From Tragulus kanchil (lineage: Eukaryota; Chordata; Mammalia; Artiodactyla; Tragulidae), in contig JAIOJX010000006.1 of assembly GCA_022376925.1 (NCBI GenBank), forward strand, positions 57,438,658 to 57,502,657: a stretch of 64,000 nt of DNA, given 5' to 3'. Shown here in pieces: positions 1-11,832 of this stretch (the stretch's first letter is position 1; the number at the start of each line of letters is the position of its first letter). The notes under the pieces were generated by a model that saw only the letters and a list, made by a program, of their open reading frames with translations, searched no databases and had not been told where the DNA came from. Position numbers and translations under genes: made by a program.

Positions 1-553
1 GAAAGGAAAACGCTGTTGGTTATATTGACGTCCTTCTCATCCCTAAGGAAAATCACTTACGGGTATAGCTTACTACTTTGTAATGTGGACCTAGAATTAA
101 CACAGGCGAAAGCACCATTCTAGTCCTTTCATATGGAGTGAACACGACCAGTCCAGGGCACATTCTTCCATTTTCTGGTTCAAAACCGAAGGAAAATGGT
201 TTTCTGTGGAATGTGCTGCATTGGAATGGGCCTCGTTGAGCTAATTAAGTCTCCACTCCACTCAGGTGAAAGTGATAATGAATTGGTGCCAGAACCCTCA
301 AGGAAACTGTTCAGCCATGAAGATGGAACAAACGTCAGTGGAGAAGGGGTTTTGCATGGAAAGGAAAACGCTGTTGGTTATATTGACGTCCTTCTCATCC
401 CTAAGGAAAATCACTTACGGGTATAGCTTACTACTTTGTAATGTGGACCTAGAATTAACACAGGCGAAAGCACCATTCTAGTCCTTTCATATGGAGTGAA
501 CACGACCAGTCCAGGGCACATTCTTCCATTTTCTGGTTCAAAACCGAAGGGAA
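1..553 (+). repeat. Adjacent duplicated tract, period 358
   Basis: Bases 1-195 recur nearly unchanged at 359-553; the tract may begin before the window. The copies separate where the first reads 'gaaggaaaatgg' and the second 'gaagggaaaactg', so a homopolymer length change marks the end of identity. Confidence 0.8.
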
Positions 554-1637
554 AACTGTTTTTATGTGGAAAGTGCTGCATTGGCACTGGCCTCCTTCAT
601 CCATTGAAGACTCTATTCCACCCAGGTGAAAGTGACAATGAACTGGTGCCATAAGCCTCAGGGAACATTTCAACAATGAAGACAGAAAAACTGTCTGTAG
701 AGAAGAGGCCTTTCCTTGAAAGGAAAACGCATGTAGCTCCAGTTACCTGTATCTACTCACCGCTGAGGAATTCACTTCAGGGTATATCTTCCTACATAGT
801 AATGTGGACTTAGAATTGACAAAGCCAAAGGCACATATCTAGACCTTCCGTATGGAGTGAAAAAGACCAGTGAAGGACATGTTTTTCAATTTGCAGGTTC
901 AAAATTGAAGGGAAAATGATTTTTCCGTGGAAATTGGTGCGTTGGCATTGGCCTCATTGAGCCAATTAAGACTCCACTCCACCCAGGGTAAAGTGATAAA
1001 GAGTTGCTACCAGAAACCTCAAGGAAACTCTTCAGCAATGAAGACGGAAAAACCGTCCATGGAGAAGAGACTTTCCCTCGAATGGAAAACGTTGTGAGTT
1101 ATATTCTTGTCCATCGCCTCATCACTAAGGGACTTCACTTCTGGGTACTCCTTCCTGATCTGTGATATGCACCGAGTAATAAAACAGGTAGAAGGACCTT
1201 TCTAGACATTCTGTTTGGAGTGAAAATGACCAGTGCAGGACACATTCTTCGATTTGCTGTTTTAAAATCGAAGGGAAACTGGTATTTCTGTGGAATGTGC
1301 TGCATTGACATTGGCCTCCTTGAGCCAATTCAGACTCCACTCCACCCAGATGGAAGGTATCATGAGTCTCTGGCAGAAACCTGAGGGAAACTGTTCAGTC
1401 ATGAAGATACTAAAAGCCTCTGTTCCCGAGCAACTTTGCTTTGTAATGAAGATGCTTTTAGCTGCATTTAGCTCTATCCCACACCCCTAAGGGAATTCAC
1501 TTCCAGGTACTCACTCCTGATATGTGATATGGATCTAGCAATAAAGTAGGCGAAAGCACCTTTCTAATCCTTTCGTATGGAGTGTAAAAAACCAGTGGAG
1601 GAAACATTCTTCAATTTGCTACTTCAAAACTGAAGGG

Positions 1638-2360
1638 AAAATGGTTTTTTGGTGGAAAGTGCTGCATTGGCATTGGCCTTGTTGAGCCAGTTAGAACTCC
1701 CTCCACTCAGGTGTAAGCAGTAGGGTGTTGGTTCCAGAAACCGCAAGGAAACTGTTCAACCATGAAGACGGAAAAAGCCACTGTGGCCAAGCAACTTATC
1801 TTTGAACTGAAGAAGATTTTAGTTCCATGTAGTGCTATCTCTGCAGCCCTAAGGGAATCCACTTCCAGATATTCCTTCCTGATATGTGATGTGGGCCTAT
1901 CAAAAAACTAGCCCAAACCACCTTTCTAGCCCTTTTTTATGAAGTGAAAAGAGCGGTAGAGGATACATTCTTCAATTTGCTGCTTGAAAACTGTAGGAAA
2001 ATGGTTTTTTGGTGGAAAGTGCTGCATTGGCATTGGCCTTGTTGAGCCAGTTAGAACTCCCTCCACTCAGGTGTAAGCAGTAGGGTGTTGGTTCCAGAAA
2101 CCGCAAGGAAACTGTTCAACCATGAAGACGGAAAAAGCCACTGTGGCCAAGCAACTTATCTTTGAACTGAAGAAGATTTTAGTTCCATGTAGTGCTATCT
2201 CTGCAGCCCTAAGGGAATCCACTTCCAGATATTCCTTCCTGATATGTGATGTGGGCCTATCAAAAAAATAGGCGAAATCACCTTTCTAGCCCTTTTTTAT
2301 GAAGTGAAAAAGAGCGGTAGAGGATACATTCTTCAATTTGCTGCTTGAAAACTGTAGGGA
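1638..2360 (+). repeat. Adjacent duplicated unit, period ~360
   Basis: The segment starting 'atggttttttggtgg' at 1641 starts again at 2001 and runs to about 2360. The copies differ in a few places only, for example 'caaaaaactagccc' against 'caaaaaaataggcg' and one extra A in 'gaaaaagagcgg'. Confidence 0.85.
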
Positions 2361-2936
2361 AAATAGTTTTTCGATGGAAAGTGCTGCATTGGCATTGGCC
2401 TCATTGATCCAATTAACACTCCACTTCACCCAGGCAAAACCGATACCGAATTGGTGCCAGAACCCTCAAGGAAACTGTTCAATAATGAAGACGGAAAAAC
2501 CATCTGTGGAGAAGAGGCTTTGCCTTGAAAGGAAAACAGTGTTAAGTATATTCACGTCCATCTGCTCATCCCTAAGGGAATTTACTTCTGGGTACTGCTT
2601 CCTGATTTTTGATGTGGACCTAGGAATAAAACAGACCAAAGCACCTTTCTAGCAACTTCCTATGGAGTGAAAATGACCAGTGTAGGACACATTCCTCAAT
2701 TTTCTGGCTTAAAACCGAAGGGAAAATGGTTCTTCCATAGAAAGTGCTGCATTGGCATTGGCCTCATGGACCAATTCAAACTCCACTCCACCCAGGTGTA
2801 ATGATAGTGTGTTTGTGCCAGAAACCTGAAGGAAACTGCTCTGCTTTGAAGATGGAAAACGCCTCTGTGGCAAAGCAATATTTCGTTGAACTGAGGACAC
2901 TTTTAACTCCATGTAGCTGTATCTTTGCACCCCCAA

Positions 2937-3654
2937 GGGAATTCACTTCCGGGTACTCCTTCCTGATATGTGATGTGGACCCAGCAATAAAGCAGGTAAA
3001 AGCAATTTCTCGTCCTTTCGTATGCAGTCTCAATGACCAGCAGAATACACATTCTTCTATTTGCTGGTTCAAATCCGAAGGGAAAATGGTTTTTCCTTGG
3101 CAAGTGCTGTATTGGCATTGGCCTCGTTGAGCCAATTAAGACTCCACTCCACCCAGGTGAAAGCAATAGTGTGTTGGTGCCAGAAACCTGAAGGAAATTG
3201 TTCAGCCATGAAGACACAGAAAGCCTCTGTGGCCAAGGAACATTTCTTTAAAATGACGACGTTTTTAGCTACATTTAGCTGTATCTATGCACCCCAAGGA
3301 ATTCACTTCCGGGTACTCCTTCCTGATATGTGATGTGGACCCAGCAATAAAGCAGGTAAAAGCAATTTCTCGTCCTTTCGTATGCAGTCTCAATGACCAG
3401 CAGAATACACATTCTTCTATTTGCTGGTTCAAATCCGAAGGAAAATGGTTTTCCTTGGCAAGTGCTGTATTGGCATTGGCCTCGTTGAGCCAATTAAGAC
3501 TCCACTCCACCCAGGTGAAAGCAATAGTGTGTTGGTGCCAGAAACCTGAAGGAAATTGTTCAGCCATGAAGACACAGAAAGCCTCTGTGGCCAAGGAACA
3601 TTTCTTTAAAATGACGACGTTTTTAGCTACATTTAGCTGTATCTATGCACACCT
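2937..3654 (+). repeat. Adjacent duplicated unit, period 360
   Basis: The unit beginning at the EcoRI site (2941) is repeated at 3301. The second copy lost one G and one T in homopolymers ('gaaggaaaatggttttcc' against 'gaagggaaaatggtttttcc'), otherwise it is almost identical. Confidence 0.87.
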
Positions 3655-3720
3655 AGGGAATTCACTTCCAGATACTCGTTCCTGATTTGTGATGTGCACC
3701 TACCGATAAAACAGGTGAAA

Positions 3721-5170
3721 GCACTGTTCTAATACTTTCGTATAGAGTGGAAATGATCAGTGGAGGACACTTTCTTCAATTTGCTGGTTCAAAACCGAAG
3801 GGAAAATGGTTTCTCTGTGGAATGCGCTGCAATCGAATAGGCCTTGTTGAGCCAATTAAGACTCCACACCAACCAAGTGAAAGTGATAATGAGCTCGTGC
3901 TAGAACCCTCAAGGAAGCTGCTCAGCCATGAATAAGGAATAACCATCTGTTTAGAAGAGATTTGCCTTGAAAGGAAAACCATGTTCATTACATTCATGTC
4001 CATCTCTTCATCCCTAATGGAATTCGCGTCCGGGTATACCTTCCTAATTTGTAATGTGGAGCTAGAAGTGACAACGCAAAAACACCTTTCTTGACCAACA
4101 GTATGGAGTTAAAAAGACCAGTGGAGGTCACATTCTTCCCTTTGCTGGTCCAAACCGAAGGAAAATGGTTTATCCCTGGACTGTACTGTATTGGAATTGG
4201 CCTCGTTGAGGCAATTAAAACTCTCCTTCAGCCAGGTGAAAACGTTAATGAATCTGTGCCAGAAACGAGAAGGAAAATGTTCAGCTGTGAAGATGGAACA
4301 ACTGCCTGAGGATAAGAGGCTTTGCCTTGAAATGAAAACGTTGTTCGTTTTATTCACGTTCATCTGCTCATCCTAATGGGAATTCACTTTGGGGTACTCC
4401 TTACTGATTTCTGATGTGGACCTAGCAATAAAACAGGCGAAAGCACTGTTCTAATACTTTCGTATAGAGTGGAAATGATCAGTGGAGGACACTTTCTTCA
4501 ATTTGCTGGTTCAAAACCAAAGGGGAAAATGGTTTCTCTGTGGAATGCGCTGCAATCGAATAGGCCTTGTTGAGCCAATTAAGACTCCACACCAACCAAG
4601 TGAAAGTGATAATGAGCTCGTGCTAGAACCCTCAAGGAAGCTGCTCAGCCATGAATAAGGAATAACCATCTGTTTAGAAGAGATTTGCCTTGAAAGGAAA
4701 ACCATGTTCATTACATTCATGTCCATCTCTTCATCCCTAATGGAATTCGCGTCCGGGTATACCTTCCTAATTTGTAATGTGGAGCTAGAAGTGACAACGC
4801 AAAAACACCTTTCTTGACCAACAGTATGGAGTTAAAAAGACCAGTGGAGGTCACATTCTTCCCTTTGCTGGTCCAAACCGAAGGGAAAATGGTTTATCCC
4901 TGGACTGTACTGTATTGGAATTGGCCTAGTTGAGGCAATTAAAACTCTCCTTCAGCCAGGTGAAAACGTTAATGAATCTGTGCCAGAAACGAGAAGGAAA
5001 ATGTTCAGCTGTGAAGATGGAACAACTGCCTGAGGATAAGAGGCTTTGCCTTGAAATGAAAACGTTGTTCGTTTTATTCACGTTCATCTGCTCATCCTAA
5101 TGGGAATTCACTTTGGGGTACTCCTTACTGATTTCTGATGTGGACCTAGCAATAAAACAGGCGAAAGCAC
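3721..5170 (+). repeat. Adjacent duplicated two-unit block, period 722
   Basis: Two consecutive, mutually different units (3721-4442) are repeated as a pair at 4443-5170. Differences are mostly run-length changes, such as 'aaaccgaaggg' against 'aaaccaaaggg' and 'ccgaagg' against 'ccgaaggg'. This is a local higher-order repeat of two monomers. Confidence 0.88.
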
Positions 5171-5525
5171 ATTTCCAGTACTTTCCTACAGAGAGAAAAC
5201 CACCAGTGGAGGACATATTCTTCAATGTGCTGGTCAAAACCGATGGGAAAATGGATTTTCCGTGGAATGTGCTACATTGGCACTGGCCTCATTGAGCCAA
5301 TTAAGACTCCACTCCACCCAGGTGAAAGCAAGAATGAGTTGGTTCCAAAACCTCCTAGGAATCTTTTCAGACGTGAAGACGGAAAACGCCTCTGTGGCCA
5401 AGCAACTTTGCTCTGAAATGAAAATGCTTTTAGCTCCAGATACCGGTATCTACCCACCCCTAAGGGAATTCACTTCTGGGTATACCATCCTACTTTGGAA
5501 TGTGGACCTAGAAATGACAAAGCCA

Positions 5526-5857
5526 GGGCTTCCCCTGGTGGTCCAGTGGGTAGGGACACTGCCTTGCAGTGCAAGGGGCGCCGGTTCGATCCCTGGCCTG
5601 GGAAGATCCCACGTGCTGCGGAGTGGCTGGACTGATGTGTCCAATTACCGAGCCAGAGCTCTGGAGCGCATGTGCCCAGAGCCGGTGCTCTGCAACAACA
5701 GACGCCACCATGATGGGAGGCCCGCAGGAGCCAAAGAACAAAGACAGATGAAAATAGAGAAATGAAAGACCAATAGAAGTGGCCCGCCCGCTCCCCTCCC
5801 TCCCCAACCCAACCCCCGCCCAAAAATAAATAAATAAATAAATCTTTAAAAAAAAAA
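5526..5857 (+). mobile_element. tRNA-derived SINE, CHR-like, copy 1
   Basis: A 332-bp insertion in the block A unit, flanked by a perfect 15-bp target-site duplication gaaatgacaaagcca (5511-5525 and 5858-5872). The head contains an RNA polymerase III A box (tggtccagtggg, 5539-5550) and B box (ggttcgatcc, 5583-5592). The body 'gggaagatcccacgtgctgcgg' region resembles the CHR SINE family known from Cetacea, hippos and ruminants. The 3' end is a C-rich stretch, an (AAAT)n run near 5823-5844, then an A tail. It lies in the same strand sense as the satellite core. Family naming is from memory of the head region; the longer 3' body was not matched to a named subfamily. Confidence 0.9.
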
Positions 5858-6025
5858 GAAATGACAAAGCCAAAAGCACCTTTCTAGTCCTTTCGTATGG
5901 AGTGAAAATGACCAGTGGAGTACACATTCTTCCATTTGCTGGTTCAAAACCGAAGGGAAAATGGTTTCTCCCTGGAAAGTGCTTCAGTGGCATGGGCCTC
6001 TTTGTGTCAATTAAGACTGCATTCC

Positions 6026-6361
6026 GGGGCTTCCCCTGGTGGTCCAGTGGGTAAGGACACCGCCTTGCAGTGCAAGGGGTGCCGGTTCAATCCCTGGCCT
6101 GGGAAGATCCCACATGCCGCGGAGCGGCTGGACCGATGTGTCCAATTGCCGAGCAGGAGCTCTGGAGTGCATGCGCCCAGAGCCGGTGCTCTGCAACGAC
6201 AGACACCACCGTGATGGGAGGCCCACAGGAGCCAAAGAACAAAGACGGATGAAGATAGATAAATGAAAGACCAATAGAAGTGGCCCGCCCGCTCCCCTCC
6301 CTCCTCAATCCAACCCTCGCCCAAAATAAATAAATAAATAAATCTTTAAAAAAAAAAAAAA
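6026..6361 (+). mobile_element. tRNA-derived SINE, CHR-like, copy 2
   Basis: A 336-bp SINE of the same family as the one 170 bp upstream, inserted in the next monomer at a different place in the unit. It has its own target-site duplication aagactgcattcc (6013-6025 and 6362-6374), which falls inside the satellite core. The B box is ggttcaatcc, one base off the canonical form kept in copy 1. The end shows the same C-rich tract, (AAAT)n and A tail. Different insertion sites and different duplications show two independent insertions, not a duplication. Confidence 0.9.
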
Positions 6362-6785
6362 AAGACTGCATTCCACCCAGGGGAAAGCGATAATGAGTTG
6401 GTTCCAGAACCATCAAGGAAGCTGTTCAGCCATGAAGATGGAAAAACCGCCTGTGGAGAAGAGGCTTTGCCTCGAAAGGAAAACGTTGTTAGTTATAGTC
6501 ATGTCTATCTCCTCCTCCCTAAGGGAATTCACTTCTGGGTACGGCTTCCTGATTTTTGATATGGACTTAGCCATGAAACAGGCGAAAGAACCTTTCTAGT
6601 CCTTTCGTATGGAGTGAACACAACCAGGGGAGGACACATTCTTCAATTTGCTGGTTCCTAACCAAAGGGAAAATAGTTGTTCCGTGGAATGTGCTGCATT
6701 GGCATTGGCCTCAGTGAGCCAAATAAGACTACACTAAACTCAGGTGAAAACGATAATGAGTAGGTGCCAGAACCCTCAAGGAAAC

Positions 6786-8257
6786 TCTTCAGCCGTGAAG
6801 ACGGAAAACGACTCTGTGGCAAAGACGCGTTGCTTTGAAATGAAGACGCTTTTAGCTCCATTTGCCTGTATTTACCCACATCTAAGGTAATTCACTTACG
6901 GGTATAGCTTACTACTTTGTAATGTGTACCTAGACGCAGACACCTGTGACACCGCAGAAAGCACCTTTCCAGTCATTTCGTATGCTGTGAAAACGCCCAG
7001 TGGAGGACACATTCTTTACTTTGCTGTTTCAACACCGTAGGGAAAATGGTTTTTCCGTGGAAAGTGCTGCATTGGCCTTGGCCTTGCTGAGCCAATTAAG
7101 ACTCCACTCCACACAAGTGAAAGCAATTATGAGTTGGTGCCAGAACCCTCAGGGAAACTGTTCAGCAATGGTAATGGAACAACTGTTTGTGGAGAAGAGG
7201 CTTTGGCTTGAAAGGAATACACTTTTAGCTCCGCTTACCTGCATCTACTACCTCCTAAGGGAATTCACTTCTGGGTAGAACTTTCTCCTTTGTAATGTGG
7301 ACCTAGAAGTGACAAAGCCAAAAGCAGCATTCTAGATCTTCTGTATGGAGTGACAACCACCAGTGGAAGACACATTCTTCAATTTACTGGTCAAAACCGA
7401 TTGGAAAATGGTGTTTCCGTGAAATGTGCTACATTGGCATTGGCCTCATTGAGCCAATTAAGACTCCACTCCACCCAGGTGTAAGCGATAAGGGGTTGGT
7501 ACCAGAAAACTCAAGAAAACTCTTCAGCCGTGAAGACGGAAAACGACTCTGTGGCAAAGACGCGTTGCTTTGAAATGAAGACGCTTTTAGCTCCATTTGC
7601 CTGTATTTACCCACATCTAAGGTAATTCACTTACGGGTATAGCTTACTACTTTGTAATGTGTACCTAGACGCAGACACCTGTGACACCGCAGAAAGCACC
7701 TTTCCAGTCATTTCGTATGCTGTGAAAACGCCCAGTGGAGGACACATTCTTTACTTTGCTGTTTCAACACCGTAGGGAAAATGGTTTTTCCGTGGAAAGT
7801 GCTGCATTGGCCTTGGCCTTGCTGAGCCAATTAAGACTCCACTCCACACAAGTGAAAGCAATTATGAGTTGGTGCCAGAACCCTCAGGGGAAAATGTTCA
7901 GCAATGGTAATGGAACAACTGTTTGTGGAGAAGAGGCTTTGGCTTGAAAGGAATACACTTTTAGCTCCGCTTACCTGCATCTACTACCTCCTAAGGGAAT
8001 TCACTTCTGGGTAGAACTTTCTCCTTTGTAATGTGGACCTAGAAGTGACAAAGCCAAAAGCAGCATTCTAGATCTTCTGTATGGAGTGACAACCACCAGT
8101 GGAAGACACATTCTTCAATTTACTGGTCAAAACCGATTGGAAAATGGTGTTTCCGTGAAATGTGCTACATTGGCATTGGCCTCATTGAGCCAATTAAGAC
8201 TCCACTCCACCCAGGTGTAAGCGATAAGGGGTTGGTACCAGAAAACTCAAGAAAACT
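6786..8257 (+). repeat. Adjacent duplicated two-unit block, period 735
   Basis: The pair starting 'cttcagccgtgaagacgg' at 6786 starts again at 7521 and runs to about 8257. The length exceeds two units because one monomer has a short insertion around 'cacctgtgacaccgc' (about 6940 and 7675). The second copy differs by run-length change at 'cctcaggggaaaatg' against 'cctcagggaaactg'. Confidence 0.87.
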
Positions 8258-8561
8258 ATTCAGCTAATAAAATGGAAACACAGTCACTGGAGAACTGGCT
8301 TTGCCTCGAAACAAAATTGCCTTTAGTTCCATTTTCCTGTAATACGACGAAATTAATTAACTTCTGGGTATACCTTCCTGTTTGTAATGTGGACCTGGAA
8401 GTTTCAAAACAAAAACATCTTTCCAGACCATTTGTATGGAGGGAAAACGACCAGTGGACAATACATTCTTCCATGTGCTGGTTCAAAACCGAAGTGAAGA
8501 TGGTTTTCCCATGAAAGGTGTTACATTGCCATTCGCTTGTTTGAGCCAATTAAGACTTCAC

Positions 8562-9283
8562 TCCCCCAGGTGTAAGTGATAAGGGGTTGGTACCAAAAAT
8601 CTCATGGAAATTAGTCAGGTACAACAACGGAAACACCTTCTGTGGAGAAGAGCTTTCACCTCAAAAGGAAAATGCTATTAGTTCCATTTACATTTACTAC
8701 TCACCCCTAAGGAAATTCACTTCCAGGAATACATTCATGCTTTGTAATGTGGACCTAGAAGTTTCAAAACCGAAAGCACCTATATAGACCTTCCTTATAG
8801 AGGGAAAATGACCAGTGGAGGACACATTCTTCCATGTGCTAGCTCAAAACCAAAGGGAAGAGGGTTTTTCCGTGGAAGGTGCTGCATTACCATTGGCCTC
8901 TTCAAGCCGATCAAGACTCCACTCCCCCAGGTGTAAGTGATAAGGGGTTGGTACCAAAAATCTCATGGAAATTAGTCAGGTACAACAACGGAAACACCTT
9001 CTGTGGAGAAGAGCTTTCACCTCAAAAGGAAAATGCTATTAGTTCCATTTACATTTACTACTCACCCCTAAGGAAATTCACTTCCAGGAATACATTCATG
9101 CTTTGTAATGTGGACCTAGAAGTTTCAAAACCGAAAGCACCTATATAGACCTTCCTTATAGAGGGAAAATGACCAGTGGAGGACACATTCTTCCATGTGC
9201 TAGCTCAAAACCAAAGGGAAGAGGGTTTTTCCGTGGAAGGTGCTGCATTACCATTGGCCTCTTCAAGCCGATCAAGACTCCAC
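8562..9283 (+). repeat. Adjacent duplicated unit, period 361
   Basis: The unit starting with the unusual 'actcccccaggtg' form of the core at about 8562 is repeated at 8923 essentially base for base, including 'ctatatagaccttccttatag'. After the second copy the core returns to 'actccacccagg'. Confidence 0.88.
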
Positions 9284-10080
9284 TCCACCCAGGTGTAAGC
9301 AATAAGGCGTTGGTACCAGACAGAAACTATTCAGCTATGAAAATGGAAACACCGTCTGTGGAGAACAGGCTTTCCATGAAAGTAGCATGGTTTTAGTTCC
9401 ATTTAATTTTACTATTCACCCATAAGTGAATTCATTTCCAGGTATACTTTCGTGCTTTGAAATGTGGACCTAGAAGTTTCACAACTGAAAGCACCTTTCC
9501 AGATGTTCCGTATGCAGTGAAAACGACCAGTGGCAGACACATTCTTCCATGTGCTGGTTCAAAACCTAAAGGAGGATGATATGTCTGCAGAAGCTGCTAC
9601 CTTGCCATTGGCCTCATTGCGCCAAATAAGACTCCACTCCACTCAGGTGTAAGCAATAATGGATTGGTACCAGAAACCTCAAGGAAACTATTCAGCTATG
9701 ACAACGGAAACAACGTCTGATGAGAAGAGGCATCACCTCGAAAAGAAAATGCTTTTAGTTACATTTACTATTACAACTCACACCTAAGGGAATTCACTTC
9801 CGGTTATAAATTCTTGCTCTGTAATGTGGACCTAGAAGTTTTACAACCAAAAGCACCTTACAGACATTCCGTATGGAGGAAAAATGACAAGTGGAGGACA
9901 CATTCTTCCATTTGCTGGTTCAAAACTGAAGGGAGGATTGTTTTTCCATGGAAGATTCTACATTGCCTTTGGCCTCGTTGAGCCAATTAAAACTCCACTC
10001 CACCCAGGTGTAAACAATAAGGGATTGGTACCAGAAACCTCAAGAAAACTCTTCAGCTATGAAAACGGAAACACCGTCTG

Positions 10081-11522
10081 CAGAGAAGTGGCTTCACCTC
10101 GAAAGAAACATGTTTTTAGTTCCATTTACCTTTACTACACACCCCTAAGGAAATTCACTTCCGGGTATACCTTCATTCTTTCTAATGTGGACCCAGAAGT
10201 TTCACAACTGAAACCTCCTTTCCAGACCTTCCGTATGGAGGGGAAACGGCCAGTGGAGGAAAAATTCTTCCATGTGCTGGTTCAAAACCGAAGGGAAGAT
10301 GGTTTTTCCATGGACAGTGCTACTTTGCTAGTGTCTTGTTGAGCCAATTAAGACTCCACTGCACCCAGGTGTAAGTGATACGGTGTTGGAACCAGAAACT
10401 TCAAAGAACCTACTCAGTTAAGAAAACAGAAACACCGTCTTTGGAGAAGAGACTTCACCTCAAGTGGAAAATGCATTTTGTTCCATTTACCTTTACAACT
10501 CACCCCTAAGGGAATTCACTTCTGGGTATACCTTCGAACATTGTAATGTAGACCTAGAAATTTCAGACCGAAAGGACCATTCCAGACCTTCCGTATGGAG
10601 GGAAAACGACAAGTGGAGGACACATTCTACCATTTGCTGGTTCAAAACCGAAGGGAAGATGGTTTTTCCATGGAAGATTCTACATTGCCATTGACCTCGT
10701 TGAGCCAATTATGACTTCACTCCACCCCGGAGTACGCGATAAGGGGTGGGTACCGGAAACCTCACGGAACGTGTTCCGCTACGAAAACAGAAACAGCGTC
10801 TGCAGAGAAGTGGCTTCACCTCGAAAGAAACATGTTTTTAGTTCCATTTACCTTTACTACACACCCCTAAGGAAATTCACTTCCGGGTATACCTTCATTC
10901 TTTCTAATGTGGACCCAGAAGTTTCACAACTGAAACCTCCTTTCCAGACCTTCCGTATGGAGGGGAAACGGCCAGTGGAGGAAAAATTCTTCCATGTGCT
11001 GGTTCAAAACCGAAGGGAAGATGGTTTTTCCATGGACAGTGCTACTTTGCTAGTGTCTTGTTGAGCCAATTAAGACTCCACTGCACCCAGGTGTAAGTGA
11101 TACGGTGTTGGAACCAGAAACTTCAAAGAACCTACTCAGTTAAGAAAACAGAAACACCGTCTTTGGAGAAGAGACTTCACCTCAAGTGGAAAATGCATTT
11201 TGTTCCATTTACCTTTACAACTCACCCCTAAGGGAATTCACTTCTGGGTATACCTTCGAACATTGTAATGTAGACCTAGAAATTTCAGACCGAAAGGACC
11301 ATTCCAGACCTTCCGTATGGAGGGAAAACGACAAGTGGAGGACACATTCTACCATTTGCTGGTTCAAAACCGAAGGGAAGATGGTTTTTCCATGGAAGAT
11401 TCTACATTGCCATTGACCTCGTTGAGCCAATTATGACTTCACTCCACCCAGGAGTATGCGATAAGGGGTTGGTACCAGAAACCTCACGGAAACTGTTCAG
11501 CTATGAAAACAGAAACAGCGTC
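10081..11522 (+). repeat. Adjacent duplicated two-unit block, period 722
   Basis: Two monomers (10081-10802) recur at 10803-11522 almost without change, except for a cluster of eight substitutions at 10728-10772 close to the junction, all of which give G or C in the first copy. Confidence 0.88.
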
Positions 11523-11832
11523 TTTGGGGAAGAGGTTTCACTTCGAAAGGAAAATTCTTTTGATTCCACTTACCTTTAGCACTCACCCACACAGGAATTC
11601 ATTTCTGGGTACATCTTCCTGCTTTGTAAGGTTGACCTAGATATTTCACAACCAAAAGCACTTTTTGAGACCTTCCGTATGGAGGAAAAATGACCAGTGG
11701 AGGAAATATTCTTCCATTTGCTGGTTCAAAACTGAAGGAAAAATGGTATATGTTTGGAAGGTGCAACATTGCCATTGGCCTCATTGAGCCAATTAAGACT
11801 CCACTTCACTCACGTGTAAGCAATAAGGGGTT

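Larger units (their letters stand above)
1..8261 (+). repeat. Satellite block A, ~361-bp units, direct orientation
   Basis: Tandem units of about 361 bp, seen from the recurring core (gagccaattaagactccact and following) near 247, 607, 968, 1330, 1690, 2051, 2413, 2774, 3138, 3496, 3858, 4216, 4579, 4938, 5303, then after the SINEs 6724, 7098, 7458, 7822 and 8189. Diagnostic A features are ggtgaaag after the core, 'gaaactgttcagcaatgaagacgg', 'gaggctttgcc' and 'gatgtggacctagcaataaaacaggcgaaag'. Each unit has a GAATTC site near 'aagggaattcacttc'. Units differ clearly except at the adjacent duplicated pairs listed separately. Between about 7,300 and 8,261 units become intermediate with block B. 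I do not recognise the family, and the short open frames inside are not gene-like because units of 361-362 bp shift frame every repeat. Confidence 0.9.

Noticed and set aside
1290..1345. Splice donor-like 'cagGTGTAAG' in each unit
   Set aside because: The match to the donor consensus is weak and there is no paired acceptor or exon structure.
5262..5765. Open frame of 167 codons
   Set aside because: It crosses from satellite into the SINE with no relation to either element's boundaries. SINE heads often give such frames by chance.
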